The notes under the pieces were generated by a model that was given only the letters and a program-made list of their open reading frames with translations, had not been told where the DNA came from and ran no database searches. The position numbers and the translations under genes are program-made. Positions 43,195 through 51,019 of a stretch of DNA of 64,000 nt are shown here, piece after piece (the stretch's first letter is position 1; the number at the start of each line of letters is the position of its first letter). The stretch covers positions 1 through 64,000 of the forward strand of contig JASLGM010000008.1 of the NCBI GenBank assembly GCA_030150045.1, given 5' to 3'. Origin of the DNA: Taishania sp. GTDB taxonomy: Bacteria; Bacteroidota; Bacteroidia; Flavobacteriales_D; Crocinitomicaceae.

Positions 43195-44175
43195 TTATTG
43201 CACCAAAAGGTTACATCCTCTAATGTCACTGTGATCGAAACGTCCGAGGATTTCAAATTGTTGATTGTGTGTTTTTCCTAAATCTTGGGTCGCAATGAAG
43301 CTACAGGAATATAAATTGGCTAGATCAATTACGTTTATTCCACCTGTTTTTCCAGGTTGAGTATAAGAAAGTGGATCGTTTATTTCACGAATGCCAACTT
43401 TTAACCAATTGGGAGTGTCGAATAAAGTGTTCTTTAAACTATATCCCTGAGAGAGTAATTCAGTCATACCATATTCAGAAGCGATGTGGTTAACATTTAG
43501 CCCTTTTTTCAAGCAATCGTGCAGTTCTACTTTTGTCATTTCCTTTCGACGACCTTTCATTCCACCTGTTTCGATAATAAGCGCATGAGATAAGTCTACT
43601 CCAAGATCTGCAAGGTCTAAAAGAGCATAAGAAACCCCAAATAGAACAACTTTTTTCTGAGCAGATATTGCTTGTTGATAGCGTTCTAATATTTCATTTG
43701 GTTGGTCCAATAGAAATCCACTCAATGGATGATTACTACTTTCAATTAATGCATTGACCATGTAAACTAGACTTGAGCTGCCTTGTTCAACGTAATTGGG
43801 TAAAAGCGCAAGAATAACTTGATCTTTTGGCGGTCCAATTAATTGTTCGTATCCAGCAAAAAAGGAACGTTCATAAACTTCTGTATAGGCAACGAAATGA
43901 TGGCTTCTTGTCATTCCAGTTGTTCCACTACTTAAAAATAAGATTTCCTCATTGGATTCTCCTGTATAGACTTTTTGTGTTTTAAAAAGATCTATTGGCA
44001 GGAAAGGAATTTCCCAATAATGAGAAGGTTCTTTCTTGTCAAGTAAGGAAATATATTTAGCGTAAACGGGATTATTCGCCTTTTGAAAAGCAAAAACTTC
44101 TAATGCAACGGCGTTAAAATCTTCCTCCGATTGTATAGCAAATATCTTTTCTTCGAGCGTTAGATTACGCACCAT
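43195..44175 (-). CDS. LuxE-like acyl-protein synthetase family protein
   Basis: Protein of 326 residues from the LuxE/acyl-protein synthetase family, adenylate-forming enzymes that activate fatty acids or other carboxylates. The nucleotide-binding loop is LFLSSGTTGMTRSHH, and HIASEYGMTELLSQGYS matches the adenylate-forming A5 region. It starts one base after the stop of the transporter gene. Bioluminescence partners (luxC, luxAB) are absent, so the substrate is more likely part of Bacteroidota glycan or lipid metabolism. The ATG at MVRNLTLEEK avoids overlap with the transporter. Confidence 0.8.
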   Translation of the reverse strand: MVRNLTLEEKIFAIQSEEDFNAVALEVFAFQKANNPVYAKYISLLDKKEPSHYWEIPFLPIDLFKTQKVYTGESNEEILFLSSGTTGMTRSHHFVAYTEVYERSFFAGYEQLIGPPKDQVILALLPNYVEQGSSSLVYMVNALIESSNHPLSGFLLDQPNEILERYQQAISAQKKVVLFGVSYALLDLADLGVDLSHALIIETGGMKGRRKEMTKVELHDCLKKGLNVNHIASEYGMTELLSQGYSLKNTLFDTPNWLKVGIREINDPLSYTQPGKTGGINVIDLANLYSCSFIATQDLGKTHNQQFEILGRFDHSDIRGCNLLVQ

Positions 44176-44176
44176 C

Positions 44177-45439
44177 TTAATGATTGATTGCTGATAATTC
44201 TTTTGGGTCGTGCTTATGCTTAAACATGATTGCAAAAAGAATTGCAATCACAAGCGCATATCCTGCGAAGGAAAGCCAGATGTTTGTCCAGTCCCGTATG
44301 CCGTCATGAGTGAAATATTTATCAATAACATAACCACTTACAGAACTGCCTAAAATTGCACCAAATCCGTTTGAAACCATCATGAACATGCCTTGCGCAC
44401 TAGCTCTAATTTTTGCATCAACATTTGTTTCAACGAATAAAGATCCACTTACGTTAAAGAAGTCAAAAGCCATTCCGTATACAATACAAGAAAGTATAAT
44501 CATCCATAAGCCATCTGCCGGATTAGAGTAGGCCAGTAATCCAAAACGAAGAACCCAAGCAAACATGGAGATGAGCATTACATTTTTTATACCAAATCGC
44601 TTCAAGAAGAAAGGTATGGCGAGGATAAACAAGGTCTCAGATACTTGTGAAATTGACATGATGATTGTCGAGTAACGGACAACTAATAAGTCTTTGTATT
44701 CGGGAACACTTTCAAAGCTCGACAAGAAGTTGTCACCATACATATTGGTCAACTGCAAAGCAGCACCTAATAACATAGAAAAGGTAAAGAATAACGCCAT
44801 TTTGTAGTCAGCGAATAATCGAAAAGCGTCTTTTAATAAATTCTGTTTTACTTTAACTTCATTTGTCGCATGCTTATGATGTGGAGGACATTTAGGTAAG
44901 GTAAGTGCATAAATGGCAAGGATTATACCTGCAGTTGCTGAGATATAAAACTGGCCCACGGTAGCTTTGCTACCTGTTAAATTTGTTAACCACATTGCAG
45001 CAATGAACCCAACTGTTCCCCAAACCCGAATAGTAGGATACGTGGTCACTAAATCAATATTTTGACTTTTTAATATGTGATAAGATATTGAATTGTTCAA
45101 AGCGAGTGTTGGCATATAACACAACATTGCAATCAAAATCACCCAAAAGAAGGTTCCTGGTTCTGTGATTTGAGGAATCAATCCAATTGCAATAGCATTA
45201 CCAAGATGTAATAAACTATAAAGTTTTTCGGCATTGATGTATTTGTCTGCAATGAAACCTACTAAAGTCGGCATGAATAAAGAGGAGATTCCCATGGTTG
45301 AGAAAATCGCTCCAAATTCAGTAAAACTCCAATTCAAGGTTGTACCACAATAATTTCCAATTGTGATTAACCATGCTCCCCAAACGAAATATTGTAAGAA
45401 GCTCATCGCAATTAAGCGATTCTTTATTAAACTTTGCAT
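44177..45439 (-). CDS. Nucleoside:H+ symporter family MFS transporter
   Basis: Inner-membrane transporter with about twelve helices over 420 residues, most like NupG/XapB nucleoside permeases. The N-terminus LIAMSFLQYFVWGAWLITIG, the PTIRVWGTVGFI loop and GMAFDFFNVSGSLFVE are typical of this family. The long central loop is rich in Lys/His (PPHHKHATNEVKVKQN). It is upstream of and nearly contiguous with the LuxE-like gene and 7 bases after the nuclease-like gene. Substrate is inferred. Confidence 0.87.
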   Translation of the reverse strand: MQSLIKNRLIAMSFLQYFVWGAWLITIGNYCGTTLNWSFTEFGAIFSTMGISSLFMPTLVGFIADKYINAEKLYSLLHLGNAIAIGLIPQITEPGTFFWVILIAMLCYMPTLALNNSISYHILKSQNIDLVTTYPTIRVWGTVGFIAAMWLTNLTGSKATVGQFYISATAGIILAIYALTLPKCPPHHKHATNEVKVKQNLLKDAFRLFADYKMALFFTFSMLLGAALQLTNMYGDNFLSSFESVPEYKDLLVVRYSTIIMSISQVSETLFILAIPFFLKRFGIKNVMLISMFAWVLRFGLLAYSNPADGLWMIILSCIVYGMAFDFFNVSGSLFVETNVDAKIRASAQGMFMMVSNGFGAILGSSVSGYVIDKYFTHDGIRDWTNIWLSFAGYALVIAILFAIMFKHKHDPKELSAINH

Positions 45440-45446
45440 CCGTTAT

Positions 45447-46028
45447 TTATTCTTGTCTTCGATTGATTTCATCTCTAATCTGAGAGGCAACTTCATAGTC
45501 TTCAACACGAATTGCTTCCTCCATTTTAGCTTCAAGTTCTTTTAAAGTATATGAGTGTAGGGGATTGGAATTGTCAGGAGTAGGTTCGTCTGTTTGTACT
45601 TCCATTGGAATCAGGTCGTCATTGAGTTCGATACCTGCCATATCTAAAATATTTTCGAATACATAGATGGGTGCTTTTGCACGCATCGCAATCGCAATCG
45701 CATCCGACGTACGAGCATCAATTTCAAAAGTCATATCTTGATAATCAATAACAATTTTGGAGAAGAAAACACCTTCTAGAAGATTGGTTATGATTACTTC
45801 TTTGATATTCGCATTTACTAAGGATGCAAAAGATTGAAACAAATCGTGGGTTAACGGACGCGAAGGGGTCATTTTTTCTAATTCAATAGCAATGACTTGT
45901 GCTTCGAAGTTTCCAATGATTATTGGTAAGCGACGAGTTCCTTCACTTTCGCTAAGTACCAACGCATAAGCCTTAGATTGTGTTTGGCTATACGATAAGT
46001 TTGTTATTTCTAGCTTGATTTTTTTCAT
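45447..46028 (-). CDS. Bifunctional nuclease (DUF151) with UVR motif
   Basis: Protein of 193 residues with an N-terminal BFN/DUF151 domain (LPIIIGNFEAQVIAIELEKM, RPLTHDLF, EIDARTSDAIAIAMRAKAPI) and a C-terminal UVR helical motif (LEAKMEEAIRVEDYEVASQI), a fusion common in Bacteroidota. DUF151 proteins are reported to have nuclease activity; the UVR motif suggests interaction with UvrB-like partners. First gene of a minus-strand run with the transporter and LuxE-like genes. Confidence 0.9.
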   Translation of the reverse strand: MKKIKLEITNLSYSQTQSKAYALVLSESEGTRRLPIIIGNFEAQVIAIELEKMTPSRPLTHDLFQSFASLVNANIKEVIITNLLEGVFFSKIVIDYQDMTFEIDARTSDAIAIAMRAKAPIYVFENILDMAGIELNDDLIPMEVQTDEPTPDNSNPLHSYTLKELEAKMEEAIRVEDYEVASQIRDEINRRQE

Positions 46029-46170
46029 TTCAAATCTACGAACGTTCTCAAGAATAGTGACTAACGCTAAGCATTATACTTTCTTGAATAAAGCTATAAA
46101 ATTAAGCATTTTTTTTAACCCTTGTTTTATTAAGGATTATTATTTGATAGAAGGAGCTTTTTTTAAATCA

Positions 46171-46203
46171 AAAAAAGGTAGTAACATCCGTTACTACCTT
46201 TTC
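46171..46203 (-). terminator. Terminator of etfA
   Basis: Minus strand AAGGTAGTAAC-ggat-GTTACTACCTT then TTTTT: 11-base-pair perfect stem after the etfA stop. Confidence 0.9.
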
Positions 46204-46220
46204 AAAATATCTAAAGAATA

Positions 46221-47153
46221 CTATCCTTTGAATTTTTTCACCGCCTCAATAAGACGTGGAACTACTTCAAAAGCGTCACCAACAACACCATAGTCAGCAG
46301 CTTTAAAGAAAGGAGCTTCAGGATCCGTGTTGATAACAACAATTGTTTTTGAACCGTTTACTCCAGCCAAGTGTTGAATCGCTCCAGAAATACCTACTGC
46401 AATGTATAGGTTTGGACGAATTGCAACTCCTGTTTGACCAACATGTTCGTGATGAGGTCTCCATCCGATGTCAGCAACCGGGCGTGAACAAGCTGTTGCA
46501 GCCCCTAACGCTTTTGCTAAATCATCTGTCATTTTGAAGTTCTCAGGAGCTTTTAATCCTCGACCTCCAGATACTACTAATTCAGCCTCCGGCAATGGAA
46601 TGTCACCTTCTGGTTGTTTAGTAGCTAATACTTTTACTCTTGCTTCACCAGCATTTCCTGCAAAGTTTTCAACTGGACAAGCTGAACCATTTTCTTCTGG
46701 TTGAATAGAATTCGCCAATAAAGAAATAATTTTGATGTCTGAGTTTACTTTTACAGAAGCAAATGCTTTCCCTGAGAATACATTTACTTTTACAGATCCA
46801 TCTGCATCAGGTAAAGCAATCGCTCCGGAAACTAATCCCGCTTTTAAACGAACTGATAAACGTGGCGCTACTGCCTTTGCAACGTGATCGTGTGAGAAAA
46901 TAATGGTTTTCGCACCAGTAGAAGCTGCCGCATTAGCAATCAATTTTGTTAATTGACTTTCGTCAGCGTCTGCTAAAGAAGTGTCAACTAAAACTTTTGA
47001 CGCTCCGTATTCTCCTAACTTCGCTAATTCATCGCTAGAGATAGAACCATTTGTAATAACAGTTACATCCCCTAATTTTTTTCCGTAGGTAACCGTTTCA
47101 AAAGCATTTTTTCCGATGCCATGGTTACCATTAATATATACTAAAATTGACAT
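46221..47153 (-). CDS. etfA: Electron transfer flavoprotein alpha subunit
   Basis: FAD-binding subunit of the ETF heterodimer that carries electrons from acyl-CoA and other dehydrogenases to the respiratory chain. The C-terminal FAD domain shows VVSGGRGLK, VGQTGVAIRPNLYIAVGISG and the signature KTIVVINTDPEAPFFKAADYG. 310 residues. It follows etfB by 18 bases. Confidence 0.96.
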   Translation of the reverse strand: MSILVYINGNHGIGKNAFETVTYGKKLGDVTVITNGSISSDELAKLGEYGASKVLVDTSLADADESQLTKLIANAAASTGAKTIIFSHDHVAKAVAPRLSVRLKAGLVSGAIALPDADGSVKVNVFSGKAFASVKVNSDIKIISLLANSIQPEENGSACPVENFAGNAGEARVKVLATKQPEGDIPLPEAELVVSGGRGLKAPENFKMTDDLAKALGAATACSRPVADIGWRPHHEHVGQTGVAIRPNLYIAVGISGAIQHLAGVNGSKTIVVINTDPEAPFFKAADYGVVGDAFEVVPRLIEAVKKFKG

Positions 47154-47171
47154 TTTTCGAGATTTTGAAGA

Positions 47172-47912
47172 TTAAATAACTTTTGCTTCGTTATGTAACA
47201 ATGCTACTAATTCATCCATGTTGTTTGGATCAATCATTTTTACAGCAGATTTAGCCGGTGGAGTAGCATAAGCTACATACGTAGTCAAATCTTCAGAAGC
47301 TACTGCTGGAACAACTTGTAAAGGTTTTGTTCTTGCAGCCATAATTCCTCTCATATTTGGAATGCGTTGTTCCGCCATACCTTTCGCACATGAAACAACA
47401 GCAGGGAGTTGAACTTCTACCGTCTGAATCCCACCTAAGAATTCTTTGTCCATTGTTGCTGTGGTTCCATTAACATCGAGTTTAGTTGCTAAAGACACAA
47501 ATGGTAAATCCATGGCTTCAGCAATCATGCCACCTACTTGAGATCCATTATATTGTATTGTCTCTTTTCCTGTAAGTATTAAATCAAAACCATTTGCTTT
47601 AGCGTATTCTGAAATTTGAAATGCAGTGAAATAAGCATCTTTAGAATCTGCATCAATACGAACAGCCTCATCAGCACCAATAGCCAATGCTTTGCGAATG
47701 ATTGCTTCGTCTGCAGCGTTACCAACTGTTACGATGGTTACCGTACCACCTAAAGTTTCTTTTAATTCTAAACCTCTTACTAATGCATACCATTCATCAT
47801 AAGGATTTACAATGTATTGCACACCATTCTCATCAAATTTTGTATTACCTTCTGTGAAAGCAATTTTAGATGTAGTATCAGGTGATTTTGAGATACAAAC
47901 AAGTATTTTCAT
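47172..47912 (-). CDS. etfB: Electron transfer flavoprotein beta subunit
   Basis: AMP-binding partner of EtfA. The N-terminal MKILVCISKSPDTTSKI, central DLILTGKETIQYNGSQVG and MRGIMAARTKPLQVV are family hallmarks. 246 residues. It begins the etfB-etfA operon behind a promoter-like box in the region shared with pdhB. Confidence 0.96.
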   Translation of the reverse strand: MKILVCISKSPDTTSKIAFTEGNTKFDENGVQYIVNPYDEWYALVRGLELKETLGGTVTIVTVGNAADEAIIRKALAIGADEAVRIDADSKDAYFTAFQISEYAKANGFDLILTGKETIQYNGSQVGGMIAEAMDLPFVSLATKLDVNGTTATMDKEFLGGIQTVEVQLPAVVSCAKGMAEQRIPNMRGIMAARTKPLQVVPAVASEDLTTYVAYATPPAKSAVKMIDPNNMDELVALLHNEAKVI

Positions 47913-47939
47913 TTTAAGTGTATTTACATATGTTGTTTA

Positions 47940-47947
47940 CAAACTTA
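47940..47947 (-). promoter_or_regulatory. Candidate -7 box for etfB
   Basis: TAAGTTTG on the minus strand matches TAnnTTTG, 27 bases before the etfB ATG. Confidence 0.5.
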
Positions 47948-48244
47948 AAAAAATTAAATTTCAATTCCGATTATTTTAAGTACCTATTTTAAAATATTAA
48001 CTAAGCATGCATAATAATGTGCCGGCTTATTCCAATTAGCAATTGATTGATTTTCTTGATGTATACTTCTTTTTTAACAAGGTGCCTGTATCGTGAAAAA
48101 TGAAATATAAACACTCGTTTTTACTTTCTTTTTTCTGTATAAAATACCAGTTATTGTTTGTTAAAGGCCTTTATTCTATCAACCAAACCTACGTCTTGTG
48201 ATGAAAAGATTTAGAATCACTATAAATTTCTCGTTCAATTTTGT

Positions 48245-48252
48245 TAGTTTTG
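48245..48252 (+). promoter_or_regulatory. Candidate -7 box for pdhB
   Basis: TAGTTTTG matches TAnnTTTG, 34 bases before the pdhB ATG. No standard -33 TTG. Confidence 0.5.
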
Positions 48253-48286
48253 AACTTCCATAATCGGAATTTTGAAGAGTTAAACT

Positions 48287-49264
48287 ATGAGAACAGTTCA
48301 ATTTAGAGAGGCATTACGTGAGGCAATGTCTGAAGAAATGCGCAGAGATAATAGCGTGTTTTTGATGGGCGAAGAAGTTGCCGAGTACAATGGTGCTTAT
48401 AAAGTTTCGCAAGGAATGTTAGATGAATTCGGTGCTAAACGAGTAATCGACACGCCAATTGCGGAGTTAGGTTTTGCAGGAATAGGAGTAGGTGCTTCTA
48501 TGAATGGTCTACGTCCTATCGTTGAATTTATGACGTGGAACTTTGCCATTCTTGCTGCAGACCAAATCATTAATAGTGCAGCTAAAATGTTGCAAATGTC
48601 AGGAGGTCAATACGGGTGTCCTATCGTTTTTCGCGGAGGAAACGGTACCGCTGGACAGTTGGGAGCAACACACTCGCAATCTTTTGAATCGTTTTATGCA
48701 CATGTTCCAGGATTAAAAGTAATTACACCATCTACACCATATGACGCTAAAGGTTTGCTAAAAGCAGCTATTAGAGATAATGACCCTGTGGTTTTCTTAG
48801 AGTCTGAGAAAATGTACGGAGATAAAGGAGAAATTCCTGATGGAGAATATATTATTCCAATTGGTGTAGCGGACATTAAACGTAAAGGTACTGATGTGAC
48901 TGTTGTAACTTTTGGTAAGATTATTAAAGTAGCACACGAAGCAGCGGAGGAACTAGCAAAAGAAGGGATTTCGGTTGAGATTCTAGATTTACGTACCGTT
49001 CGTCCAATTGATTATGCAGCAGTTGTAGAATCAGTTAAGAAAACGAATCGTTGTGTGGTTTTAGAAGAGTCTTGGCCTTTAGCATCTATTTCTTCGGAAA
49101 TTGCTTATCACTTGCAACGTTATGCATTTGATTATTTGGATGCACCAGTTCAACGTGTAACACAAACAGATACTCCATTCGCATTTTCACCAACATTGAT
49201 TGATGAAGCATTGCCAAATGTGGATCGTTTAGTGAAAGCGATTCGCGGGGTGATGTATAGATAA
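48287..49264 (+). CDS. pdhB: Pyruvate dehydrogenase E1 component beta subunit
   Basis: Beta chain of the alpha2beta2-type E1 that decarboxylates pyruvate with thiamine diphosphate. Conserved parts include REALREAMSEEMRRD, GEEVAEYNGAYKVSQGML, TPIAELGFAGIGVGASMNGL and VFRGGNGTAGQLGATHSQ. 325 residues is normal. The alpha subunit and E2 genes are not adjacent, a common split in Flavobacteriales. A branched-chain 2-oxoacid substrate is less likely given the strong PdhB pattern. Confidence 0.93.
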   Translation: MRTVQFREALREAMSEEMRRDNSVFLMGEEVAEYNGAYKVSQGMLDEFGAKRVIDTPIAELGFAGIGVGASMNGLRPIVEFMTWNFAILAADQIINSAAKMLQMSGGQYGCPIVFRGGNGTAGQLGATHSQSFESFYAHVPGLKVITPSTPYDAKGLLKAAIRDNDPVVFLESEKMYGDKGEIPDGEYIIPIGVADIKRKGTDVTVVTFGKIIKVAHEAAEELAKEGISVEILDLRTVRPIDYAAVVESVKKTNRCVVLEESWPLASISSEIAYHLQRYAFDYLDAPVQRVTQTDTPFAFSPTLIDEALPNVDRLVKAIRGVMYR

Positions 49265-49291
49265 TTCAAACCCTTTGTTTGATACAATTTT

Positions 49292-49320
49292 AAGGAGCTG
49301 ATTATTCGGCTCCTTTTTTT
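49292..49320 (+). terminator. pdhB terminator
   Basis: AAGGAGC, nine-base loop, GCTCCTT then TTTTT, 27 bases after the stop. Confidence 0.88.
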
Positions 49321-49374
49321 ATGACATTATTTTCCTTTGTCCTGAGTTTTTTGGTTTGGTAAAGAGATCAAATC

Positions 49375-49521
49375 CAGCCCGTGCGAAACGTGACAGCTAA
49401 ACAAAATGGAAAAGTAGTGAAGGCACATTTGGCGTTGCGACCAGTGGAAGCACACGGGAAAGTGCAGATGAACACTTTTACATGCGTTTACTATAACGTG
49501 TAGAACGAAATGGCTGCCGAA
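49375..49521 (-). repeat. Family B intergenic repeat, 147 bp
   Basis: On the minus strand TTCGGCAGCC, GTTCTACACGTTATAGTAAA, GTGTGCTTCCACTGGTCGCA, GTTTAGCTGTCACG, CGGGCTG. It is more diverged in the core than the other copies. Confidence 0.8.
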
Positions 49522-49534
49522 TAAAAAGAAATTT

Positions 49535-49633
49535 TGGCCGCTACGCCCTTATCTTATTGCATTGAAAAGGCCGTCAGGCTATCCGCTATATCTTTTTTTT
49601 CAAAAAAGGATGTCGCTTCTATCCTTAGCGGGG
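49535..49633 (+). repeat. Family A intergenic repeat
   Basis: GTCAGGCTATCCGCTATATC, T-run/A-run hairpin, AAGGATGTCGCTTCTATCC, TTAGCGGGG. The usual GGGCGTTCCCC block is replaced by GGCCGCTACGCCC. Confidence 0.8.
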
Positions 49634-50009
49634 CAATCTTTTTTTATTACTTAAATAGGCTATAAAATTGTTGTTGGATATTCCTTTTGTTGGGGTTTAA
49701 GGCATGATTTTGTGTGCTTTTCTGCCGGACATTAGGTAAAGAAAACGATTGTTTTGAGGCTTGTTAACTGTTGTATTCAAAGTTAATCAGGTGATTTTTC
49801 TGCAAATTAAATGAGGTGGCTTTGTATTGATCTTGGTGCTCTATTTTTTTTTGTTTGCCTAAAATCCAGTTTCCCCTTTTAGTTTTTCGGGTTTTAAGCA
49901 GTTTTTTTTGAATGTACTACTTTTGATTTTTGAGAATTGCGATTTATTTGTGTATTTTTCAATGTTTCAATCAATTAGCGATATTTCTTTTTTTTAAAAC
50001 TTGCATTTT

Positions 50010-50038
50010 ACTTTTTTCACAAATGACTGTGAAAAAGT
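50010..50038. repeat. Inverted repeat upstream of the rpsL promoter
   Basis: ACTTTTTTCACA, six-base loop, TGTGAAAAAGT: 11 pairs with one bulged T, 22 bases upstream of the -33 element. It may be an operator or an upstream insulating hairpin. Confidence 0.5.
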
Positions 50039-50060
50039 TCGTTTTTTTTAATGTAAGTAG

Positions 50061-50090
50061 TTGGTTTGTAATTTTAATTCTCTATCTTTG
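50061..50090 (+). promoter_or_regulatory. Bacteroidota-type promoter of the rpsL operon
   Basis: TTG, 19-base spacer, TATCTTTG followed by C: an exact match to the TTG-N19-TAnnTTTGC consensus of Bacteroidota primary sigma promoters. The start of transcription would lie near 50096, leaving a leader of about 50 bases. ATCCCT and AGGGAT in the leader could form a small hairpin. Confidence 0.85.
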
Positions 50091-50144
50091 CATCCCTTAA
50101 AGTGTTTTTTAGGGATATTATTTATTTAAAATTAAGAGTATTTT

Positions 50145-50522
50145 ATGCCAACTATCCAACAATTAGTTCGCAAAGGAAGAACTGCGGTGGAGAAGAAGTC
50201 AAAGTCTGCTGCACTTGATTCATGTCCACAGCGTAAAGGGGTATGTGTAAGGGTTTACACCACTACTCCTAAGAAGCCGAACTCTGCAATGCGTAAGGTT
50301 GCAAGGGTGCGTTTAACAAATGGAAAAGAAGTTAACGCTTACATCGGTGGTGAAGGTCACAATTTACAGGAGCACTCTTTAGTGTTAGTACGTGGAGGTC
50401 GTGTTAAAGACTTACCGGGGGTACGTTACCACATTGTTCGTGGAGCTGAAGATACTGCTGGTGTTGAAGGAAGAACACAACGTCGTTCTAAGTATGGAAC
50501 GAAGAGACCAAAACAAAAATAA
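50145..50522 (+). CDS. rpsL: 30S ribosomal protein S12
   Basis: Decoding-centre protein of the small subunit. TTTPKKPNSAMRKVARVRL and RVKDLPGVRYH are the two conserved loops; the lysines at both sites where streptomycin-resistance changes occur (Lys43/44 and the VKDLPG lysine) are wild type. 125 residues. It leads the operon directly behind the consensus promoter. Confidence 0.98.
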   Translation: MPTIQQLVRKGRTAVEKKSKSAALDSCPQRKGVCVRVYTTTPKKPNSAMRKVARVRLTNGKEVNAYIGGEGHNLQEHSLVLVRGGRVKDLPGVRYHIVRGAEDTAGVEGRTQRRSKYGTKRPKQK

Positions 50523-50543
50523 TTTTAAAGCTCTTGTAAAAAG

Positions 50544-51014
50544 ATGAGAAGAAGAAAAGCAAAAAAGGCGGTTGTTCTACCTGATCCACGTTTTAACGAT
50601 GTACAGGTTACAAAATTTGTGAACAACTTAATGTACGATGGAAAGAAAAGTTTAGCGTTTAAGATTTTCTATGACGCTATGGAAATCGTTGAGAAAAAAG
50701 TTGAAGAAACAACAGGGTTAGAAGTATTCAAAAAAGCGTTAGAAAACGTAACACCTTCAGTAGAGGTGCGTTCTCGTCGTATTGGTGGTGCTACTTTCCA
50801 AATTCCTACTCCGGTACGTGAATCTCGTAAAAATTCATTAGCAATGAAATGGTTAATCGGTTACTCACGCAAACGCAACGAGAAAACGATGGCTGGAAAA
50901 TTAGCTGCTGAAATCGTAGCTGCATCAAAAGAAGAAGGTGCTGCTTACAAGAAAAAAGAAGACACATTAAGAATGGCTGAGGCGAACAAAGCATTCTCTC
51001 ACTTCAGATTTTAA
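50544..51014 (+). CDS. rpsG: 30S ribosomal protein S7
   Basis: Nucleates assembly of the 30S head by binding the 3' domain of 16S rRNA. FVNNLMYDGKKSLAFKIFYD, VRSRRIGGATFQIPTPVR and AMKWLIGYSRKRNEKTMAGK are characteristic. 156 residues; 21 bases after rpsL. Confidence 0.98.
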   Translation: MRRRKAKKAVVLPDPRFNDVQVTKFVNNLMYDGKKSLAFKIFYDAMEIVEKKVEETTGLEVFKKALENVTPSVEVRSRRIGGATFQIPTPVRESRKNSLAMKWLIGYSRKRNEKTMAGKLAAEIVAASKEEGAAYKKKEDTLRMAEANKAFSHFRF

Positions 51015-51019
51015 TCAAG

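Larger units (their letters stand above)
47913..48286. other. Divergent promoter region etfB / pdhB
   Basis: 374 AT-rich bases with one TAnnTTTG box facing each way and no visible gene or repeat. Confidence 0.55.
49265..50144. other. Long intergenic region before the ribosomal operon
   Basis: In order: pdhB terminator, a minus-oriented B repeat, a plus-oriented A repeat, about 400 bases very rich in T on the plus strand with many runs of six or more, an inverted repeat, and the rpsL promoter. No open frame looks coding. Confidence 0.65.

Noticed and set aside
43195..44175. LuxE-like gene as part of a bioluminescence operon
   Set aside because: No luxC, luxD or luciferase genes nearby; it is linked to a nucleoside-type transporter.
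46031..46038. TAGATTTG as promoter of the nuclease-like gene
   Set aside because: Only two bases separate it from the ATG, so transcription would start inside the start codon.
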